Part shown: one piece after another, positions 57,008 through 64,000 of the stretch
How the letters are laid out: the number at the start of each line of letters is the position of its first letter
Position numbering within the stretch: position 1 is the first letter of the stretch
DNA from: Bretschneidera sinensis
Lineage: Eukaryota > Streptophyta > Magnoliopsida > Brassicales > Akaniaceae
Assembly: GCA_023935145.1 (NCBI GenBank)
Contig: CM043698.1
Location: 20,463,001-20,527,000, forward strand
DNA: 64,000 nucleotides
Direction: 5' to 3'
Program-made: the position numbers and the translations under genes
The notes under the pieces: generated by a model
The model's input: only the letters and a program-made list of their open reading frames with translations
What the model was told of the DNA's origin: nothing
Databases searched by the model: none

Positions 57008-58882
57008 TCGGGAAAAACCAAATAAAGGTAAGGATGCAACCTTATTCTTCTTATTTGTGCACTAATCTTTTATATGATTGTATTTAGGACCCTAGAATAA
57101 GAGACCACGAACTTTCAGCCACTGCCTCGTAGCCTTCTGGTAACATGGGATATATTTTTCTGATCCTTCATAAGCTGCATTTGAGTTTTCGAATCACCTC
57201 AATTGGAGTTAGGAGTAAAAGGTTATGATTTTTCAATGATTTTCGGTTCTGGATTTTCTGACATAAACAGGTAGTTTACTTTAGGCGACCATAACTTGGC
57301 CGTCCGGCTACCATTTTGGGTGATTTTTGAGTCAAGGTGATCGTACTCTTAGAGTGCTTTATGGATACATATAGGACATTTCAAGAGTCCTACAGTAGAA
57401 AAAATTATTAATGTTTCAAGTAAACTGATTGTAGTGGTTAAATCTAGAAGAAACAGTTGTTAGGTGAAGCCATTCGGCTCGCATGACAACGCGCGAGGGC
57501 CATTGGTGGGTGCTACTGGTACATGGACTGCACATGAGCACTCCTTGGAGTTATTTCATATTTTTCAATAATTTTTACATATTTATTTCGTATATGAATG
57601 GTGTTGTAATTAGTTAGTCAAAACTTGGTTTCGGTTTAGAAAGTCTATTTCGAGTTAGGTGAACGTGGAGTGCTGTCAGGTGACCTCAAGGCCAAGGGAC
57701 CTAGTTGGCATGTTTGAAGTGTACATTGAAATCATTTTTGCTGATATTTTGCGCATTTCTTTTATTGGGTGACTTGGTAAATTCTGGTTTTTTTGGAGTT
57801 ATGGTGCTTTGGCGAGTGAGGTACATAGTCTTACTCAGTTTGGTGTTTCTTATAAATTGATGTATATTCAACATATAAATGTTGTTGTTATCTTGTTAAA
57901 CAAATGGTTTGAGCATTTGAATTATCTTAAGTTGTTATTGTTATATATTGTAGCATGAATGTTTAGATATGGGTTTGTCAACCATGTTAATTGACTTTTT
58001 TGGAAATGACACCAATATTTGAGACTTTGGGAACATGATGGTTTTGTGGTTGAGTTATTAAATAAAAGGATCTCTCAGTCTAGCTATGTTTTGGACCTAG
58101 CATCCCATGGGTTAAATTGGTTTTGGACCTAGTACCCAAGGGTTAAATGGGATTTTGAACCTGGCATAGGTTAAGTGGGTTCTTGGACCTTGCTACTTTG
58201 GAAATAAATGGGCTTGACCCTACCACAAGAGTAAAGTGTGGTCATAGCTTTTATTTGAGTGTTCTATGTAAGACTTTTTGGACTATCGATTTTTGGTTAT
58301 GTGGTTGTGATGTTTTTTAAGCCATTTTATTGTAAATGAATTTGATGATTTATTGCTTTAGTACGAATCACGTATGTTACACTATTTCTAGCACTCATGG
58401 ATAATTGTTCAGCCGATGAGTTAGTTTGATCATTGATATTTTATATATAAATATAGCTTCTATATTTGAATACATGCTTGTAATAGTTGGTTGAGTATGA
58501 CTATTTACTGGATTGTGGAGCTCGTTTGTTTTTGTTGTCTTACAGATTTAGAAGAGGAAAGTTAGGTTGTTGTCGGGTTTGAGGTGAGCTAAAGATTATT
58601 TCTTGGTTGACATCATTATTTATGGTTCTAGAATAAAGTTGCAAACATGAAAATTGTTGACTTGAACTATTTGGGAACTTATGTTATATTTAACATTTAA
58701 AATATTTTGTTAAAAGGAGTTATATTTTCTTTGGTAGAGGTTCTTGTCACGCTTTGATGTTAGACATATTTTCTGTCCTTGAGATTAGTTGCTTTGATCA
58801 TACAAGTGGCTTGCTTGCCTGGTGAAACCTACATGAGTCGCCTTTATCATGCTTTGGTATGTATGCGGGTTGGGATGTGACA
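57008..58882 (+). mobile_element. solo LTR, right arm of large palindrome
   Basis: Inverted copy of 55105-56850, ending GGGATGTGACA at 58882. No primer-binding site or internal region follows; the intron resumes with TTTTGGTCGTGG. It reads as a solo LTR of the same family in opposite orientation. Confidence 0.75.
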
Positions 58883-61496
58883 TTTTGGTCGTGGAAATTT
58901 GTTTCATAAAATGGGGCATTTGCCAAAAAAAAAAAAAAAAGAATTTTATAGTTTTGCACAGATAGATATTAGTATTATCTTTCTTTCTCATGTTTCTCTT
59001 ATAAGATTTCTCTCTATGGTTTGTTGTTATCTCCATGCTCTTTATTGTTTATGTTTGTATGTGATTTGGCAGTTATTGATAAAGCTGGAGGATAACAGAT
59101 TAATTGAAACGGTTGGCATACCTGTTGAAGATGAGAAGGGGTCTATGCGCCTTACTGCCTGTGTCTCGTCACAGGTAACCACCTTACATTGGTGGAATTT
59201 TCTTTTACTCCACAGGAGTATTCTTACTTTCTTAGCTTGATTCAGGACATTGTTTTTTGTGTCCTTTAGTAATAGATTTCTCTTTGTTTGTTGATGCCAT
59301 TTTTTATGGTAATGCTTTCAATAATTTTGTATTATTTTTTCTTTGGATATCCAGGTCGGTTGCCCGTTGCGTTGTTCATTTTGTGCCACTGGAAAGGGAG
59401 GGTTTTCATGGAATCTTCAGAGGCATGAAATTGTTGAGCAGGTCATTGTTTTCTCTTTCATTTTCATTTCTTGAAGTCCATAGCCTAGTGGGAATTGTGT
59501 ATGATTCTGACAATAAAATGGCCTAGTTAGGATCAAGATTAAATCAAAGTAAAAGAATAAAAGAAAGAAAGAAAGTGCTGGTTGTTATGATTGTATCATG
59601 AAAAGACGGGCATCAGAGCAAGCTTCAGTTGTTTAGCATAGTATTATGTTTGCAAATGCATTTTCATGTGCAGCTCTTGGCTATTGAAGAGATATTCAAG
59701 CACAGGGTGACAAATGTAGTCTTCATGGGGATGGGTGAGCCAATGTTGAATCTAAAGTCAGTACTTGAGGCACATCGCTGCATGAATAAGGTAATTTTAT
59801 CACTATTTCTCGTACATCATCTATTTCTTCATTATTTATTTCTTGTTTGTGTGATAACATTTAAAAGAGGTTCACATTTTTTTTCTCTGTCAATGTTTTG
59901 TTGCTCGCACAAGTGCAAAAGGGTAGGGTGGGATTAGGATAGGCCTTGGGTTCAAAGTCAAATCTTGTGTGGCGTGAAGAGATGCGTATTTCCAGCACAC
60001 GACGTGCTACTTATGCTGTATTAAGCTATTAGCAAATAAGTGAAGGATGGAAAAGAGAGAACTCTTGTAATGTTTTTTTTTCCCTTTTCTCCGTACAAAT
60101 GATTTCTGCATAATATGCGGCCTGGAAACATAAGGGAATGCATAGGTATGAGAATACTCGTATAAAAGATTGGTTAGGTTTCTTAGATGGGGATTTTTCG
60201 GATTTATACAAGTAATAGATGTCTATAGCGTTGTTTGGTACATGCTTTAAGTGCAACTTAAAGCAAAAACAAGGTCTAACAAAGACAATTTTTTTTGCTT
60301 TAAGTTGCACTTAAGCATGTACCAAACAAACCTATATTAAGGTGCAAGGAAGGTGGGTTGCACAAAAGCTGGATTTCTCTTTTAACACAATATTTCTCCT
60401 ATTTATTATTGAAACAAGAGTGTCAATATGTGGTTTGATTCATTCATTGTAGGCCATTCTTTGTTTCTTCAGGATATTCAAATTGGGCAAAGAATGATCA
60501 CAATTTCCACTGTGGGGGTTCCAAACACAATAAAAAAGCTGGCTTCTTATAAACTTCAGTCAACATTGGCCGTCAGGTGTGTTGTCTTCAATAGGATATG
60601 AATCTTATTTGGTTGTCTCATTCCACGGATTATCTAGATTTCTAAATGATTTTGGTTCTGTTGTGTATTTGGGCCCTTTTTGTTAAACTGGATGTGTTTA
60701 AATTATTAAGATTTGACCCAAAAATCATGCACCATGTAGCAGTACTCAATTGCAATATCTTTGGTTTAACTTTTAGTTCTGTTTTACTGTAATTAACTTG
60801 AGCTTATACGGTGGTACATCAATTGTTTATGCTTGTTTGCTGTCAAGAGTACTTTATATTAGTTTGTGGAGATGTATACTTATTTTTAGTCCTTGTTATA
60901 AATATTTTCTCCTTTTCTTTTCGTCAGCTTACATGCACCAAACCAGAAACTTAGAGAAACAATTGTGCCAAGTTCAAAAGCCTACCCTTTGGATGCGATT
61001 ATGCAAGATTGCAAGGATTACTTTCTCGAAACCAGTCGACGAGTATCCTTTGAGTATGCCCTTTTAGGTACTGAAGTTTCTCTGGAAAAACTTTGTTCCT
61101 TCTCGCTTTACATGCTTAACAAATACTCCATGAAAGATAACCTAAAACATTTTAAAAAAATTTACTTTGGCAGCTGGGGTCAACGATGCAGTAGAGCATG
61201 CAGTTGAACTTGCAGAGCTACTCCATGAGTATGGACGCAGTTTTCATGTGAACCTGATACCCTTCAATCCAATAGAAGGCTCTGAATATCGGCGTCCATA
61301 CAAAAAAGCAGTATGTTGATGATTATATGTCGTTTCCCCCTAATTTTCTACAAGAATAAGCCTCATCACTTTATTCAATCGGTGTGTTATTTATTTTGTT
61401 ATCATTGATCTTTTTTCTGTTTCCCTCTCCTCCATTTGGCAGGTGCTAGCATTTTCAGCTGCTCTGGAGTCCCGTAAAATAACTGTTAGTATACAC

Positions 61497-62210
61497 TGAT
61501 AGGGCCTAAAAAACACTGGCCCAAACAGACACCAAGGCCCAAACAAACACCAGACTCGGCAGGCTTGTTCTGGCCCAAGCAAACGCCAGACCAGTCTCAA
61601 ACCTGCAGCCCAGATAAGTTCGGACCCCCGGAAGGGTGACCCAGCCCAGCTGACTCAAAGAACACCCCGGCCCGGACAAACAATCAAGTATGCTCCACGG
61701 CCCATCAAGAATCCCCAAACCCGTGAAGAATGACCCAGCCGACCCACACCAAGATCTCCCCTATCAACACTAGCCACCCTATAGGGACTAGCCACTCCAC
61801 AACCCTATGGCCGTCTGCCACCTTACGGCCGCCCTACGGCGCCCCCTCTACTAGGCTCGCAATCATATCCTCTCCACCAGCAGACGACTATAAATAGGCC
61901 AAGGTATGGACATAACAAGAGAGAGATTAAGGTTGACGCACGCACACACCCCACTTAATTTTCTAAAGAGTCCTCGGTTCTTCTCTCGAACCCGCGACTT
62001 CTCCCTTGAATTCATGCTAACTTAAGCATCGGAGCGCCTTCGAAGGTCTCTCCCTCCCCTCCTTCCGAGAGCCTTCAATTTGTACTTGTCACTTGTGCAG
62101 GACCCAGGCCGAATCACCTTCCGGGCCGAGCCCAGCTCACAAGCCACGCGGATCCCAGCCCACACTAGCTCACCAGCCACGTCAGCACCAAACAATATAT
62201 GGCATCAACA
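61497..62210 (+). repeat. Gypsy-3 5' LTR
   Basis: TGAT at the start and ATCA (62204-62207) or CA (62210) at the end; the end is ambiguous by three bases. It contains TATAAATAGGCC at 61890, a good TATA box. C-rich repeats (GGCCCAAACA-like) fill its first 150 bases. Confidence 0.8.
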
Positions 62211-62213
62211 GAT

Positions 62214-62231
62214 TGGCGCCGTCCGTGGGAA
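62214..62231 (+). other. Gypsy-3 primer-binding site
   Basis: TGGCGCCGTCCGTGGGAA, one base from the common Tat-lineage site. Confidence 0.87.
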
Positions 62232-62287
62232 ACCAACAATCTCTCGCTACAATAGAAGCGAAGAAGTGAAAGAACTCATCTGTCACG

Positions 62288-64000
62288 ATGCCGCCAAGGA
62301 ACGGTGCTAGGAGAGCCAACAAAGAAGCCCCGGCTGAGTGCTCGGCTCCCATCCAAGGCGAAGTTCACGGTAACCGATCCATATCTGGATTTCCGGCAAT
62401 CCCAGAGCACGCCACCCTCGCCAGGGAACAGCGTCCCCACCTTGCTGAAACCGACTCCCCGGACGACGAGGGAGCCCCTGCCTACCTCCAAGCTCCGACA
62501 ACCCAAGCTCAGTTCCTAGAACTGTCCAGAATGATAACCAATCTGGCGGCTCAAGTCCGGGAAGGGGGCCGACAACCTTTATATCCTCCTCACCAAGCTC
62601 TGAGAGAGGCCGAGTCGTCAGGCAGGAATGACCCAACACATGACCAGCCCCGTGCTGAGCCCTCATCGCGCCATAGCAGGCCCAAAGAAAGTTCCACCTC
62701 AAAGGGCAACCCCAGCCTCGACAGACGATTTGAGAAAATGCAGGAAAGAATAGACTCGGCTCTGAGATACAAGAATCTCAGTATTATGGACGAACTCTGC
62801 GTCCAAGACCCCCTTTTCACGGAAGGCGTCCTAGAAACCCCTATCCCGCCAAACTTCAGGATGCCCCAAGTCAGAATGTATGATGGGACTACGGATCCAA
62901 TGGACCACCTCCAACACTATAAAACGACGATGGTGCTGCATCGGCACTCAGATCAGATCATGTGCCGCGCCTTTCCCTTGACTCTTGAAAAGGCGGCAGG
63001 CACTTAGTACTCGCGCTTAAAGCCAGGAACTATTGGTAATTTCAAAGAACTCAGCTATGCTTTCGCTTCCAACTTCCTCAGCAGCAAGGGGCCCAAGAAA
63101 ACTTTGGAAAGCCTCTTCAACATTATTCAGCATAAGGGAGAAAGGCTTCGGGCTTACATTTCCAGGTTCAACACAGCAGCTTGGGAAATTCCAGACCTTG
63201 ATCTCAACATCCAGGTGATGGCCTTCAAGAACGGATTAAGGTCGGGAATCTTTAGCTCCAAGCTAACTCGGCGCCCACCCCGAGACATGAACGAAATCTT
63301 GGCCCGGGCAGAAAAGTACATGCTGGCGAAGGACGATCAAGCCTTCAGAAGAGAAAGAGAAGGAGAAACCGAAAGAAAAAGGAAAGACCCTGCTCCTCAG
63401 AAGGAAGTGGCCAAAAACCTTACCAAGAGAACAGGTATAGGCCCCACCTTCGGGTCGACAACTTCACTCCCCTCAACACTACTAGGACTGACGTCCTCAT
63501 GCAGCTTCAAGACAAGTCTGTCCTACAGTGACCACCCAAGAAGCCCATTGGGGGAGACCCCAAGAAGTGGTGCCGGTTCTACCAAAGCCGTGGCCACGGC
63601 ACGGAGGAGTGCCACGACCTGAAGGAACAGATTGAGAAACTCATTAACCGAGGGCACCTGAAGGAGTTCACTAGGCCTCGAAGGCATGAAAACCCCATGT
63701 CACCAAGGAAGGATGACAGACGCCCTTATCAACACTGGCAAGAGAGGCCGAATCCTCGGAGAGACCCCAAGGCGGAACAGGAGAGGTCCCGCCAGAAGAA
63801 GACGGAGGTACCCGCAACCACCCGAATCATCAAAACAATTTGCGGAGGGCCGGTCGCTGGAGGTAATTCGGGGCAGAGCAGTAAAGCGTATGCCAGGGTC
63901 ATGGCCTCAGTCAGCGGCCCCCACAAGAAAAGGAAAACGGAGCCGATGATCTCTTTCACGGAGGATGACCTGGAGGACATGCAGATTCCCCATGATAACG
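62288..64000 (+). pseudogene. Gypsy-3 GAG
   Basis: ATG 62288 (MPPRNGARRANKEAPAECSA). The N-terminal half is Pro/Arg/Glu-rich, with a coiled-coil-like LDRRFEKMQERIDSALRYKN. The GAG core is PPNFRMPQVRMYDGTTDPMD, HLQHYKTTMVLH, then a TAG at 63005 where Trp is usual, then FASNFLSSKGPKKTLESLFN, GERLRAYISRFNTAAWEI and RDMNEILARAEKYMLAKDD. A shift near 63431 leads to a second frame with CRFYQSRGHGTEECHDLKEQ, the Tat knuckle-like motif, and FTEDDLEDMQIPHDN at the window edge, just before protease would begin. It is non-functional only by these two changes. Confidence 0.87.

Larger units (their letters stand above)
53474..61496 (+). pseudogene. RlmN-like radical-SAM RNA methyltransferase gene, copy 2 (disrupted)
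   Basis: Exons: 53474-53695, 53922-54037 (fusion of two exons), 59073-59174, 59355-59441, 59674-59790, 60473-60576, 60928-61067, 61174-61310 and 61443-61496. The N-terminus [20 protein letters not shown] is plastid-transit-like. Core motifs: RLTACVSSQ, the radical-SAM cluster [16 protein letters not shown] (CX3CX2C), [53 protein letters not shown] and VNLIPFNPIEGSEYRRP. The family methylates C2 of adenine in 23S rRNA and tRNA. Two defects: exon sequence is missing between GFS(H) and (S)PIYHTV, shifting the frame; and exon 61443 is cut at RKITVS by Gypsy-3, removing the segment with the second catalytic Cys (E. coli Cys355). It could be functional only if these are allele- or assembly-specific. 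Confidence 0.85.
61497..64000 (+). mobile_element. Gypsy-3: Tat-type Ty3/Gypsy element, truncated by window edge
   Basis: Begins TGATAGGGCC at 61497 within an RlmN-like exon. The 5' LTR is followed by the primer-binding site TGGCGCCGTCCGTGGGAA (62214-62231) and GAG on the plus strand. The GC content rises sharply relative to the neighbouring gene. The 3' end and target-site duplication lie outside the window. GAG has one nonsense codon and one frameshift. Confidence 0.9.

Overview
This window is nuclear DNA from a flowering plant, most likely a eudicot. The evidence is genes with short GT-AG exons, AT-rich introns and intergenic DNA, LTR retrotransposons nested in one another, and two plant-type genes: a receptor-like cytoplasmic kinase of the APK1/PBL family, and a nuclear RlmN-like radical-SAM gene with a transit-peptide-like N-terminus. 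I cannot name the species.

Layout. 1-1205: minus-strand LINE (L1-type) remnant. 1627 to about 15350: decayed minus-strand Copia element (Copia-1), interrupted by two younger plus-strand Copia elements, Copia-2 (2857-7861) and Copia-3 (10476-14901). 15350-18090: non-coding DNA with a 25-base poly-G run and a fold-back MITE. 18090-46068 and 47270-53990 are two copies of one tandem segmental duplication. Each copy holds an APK1/PBL-like kinase gene, then a shared non-coding stretch with an RNase H-like scrap, then the first exons of the RlmN-like gene. Copy 1 has been inflated by three insertions that copy 2 lacks: Copia-4 (18566-31118, itself carrying the RT-less Gypsy-1 at 20744-28124), Copia-5 (36007-40877, 3'-truncated) and Gypsy-2 (42484-45290, with RT to integrase deleted). 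Copy 2 therefore gives the empty insertion sites.

Host genes. The kinase copy at 31511-34227 is broken by a frameshift and also carries HRD-to-HRN and a 12-residue tandem duplication in the activation segment. The copy at 48122-50676 keeps a full 407-codon frame with good splice sites but has lost the alpha-C Glu, the catalytic-loop Lys and the DFG Asp, so it would encode a pseudokinase. The first RlmN-like copy is a two-exon stub. The second runs from 53474 to the right edge. It has a microhomology-type deletion in its second exon, a 5-kb intron holding two head-to-head LTRs (a palindrome of about 3.8 kb), and a Tat-type Gypsy element (Gypsy-3, 61497 onward) inserted in its tenth recognised exon.

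No RNA genes, CRISPR arrays or prokaryotic features were seen. The window is mainly a record of ordered events: old Copia-1, then Copia-2 and Copia-3 inside it; separately, a tandem duplication, then insertions into copy 1 only.
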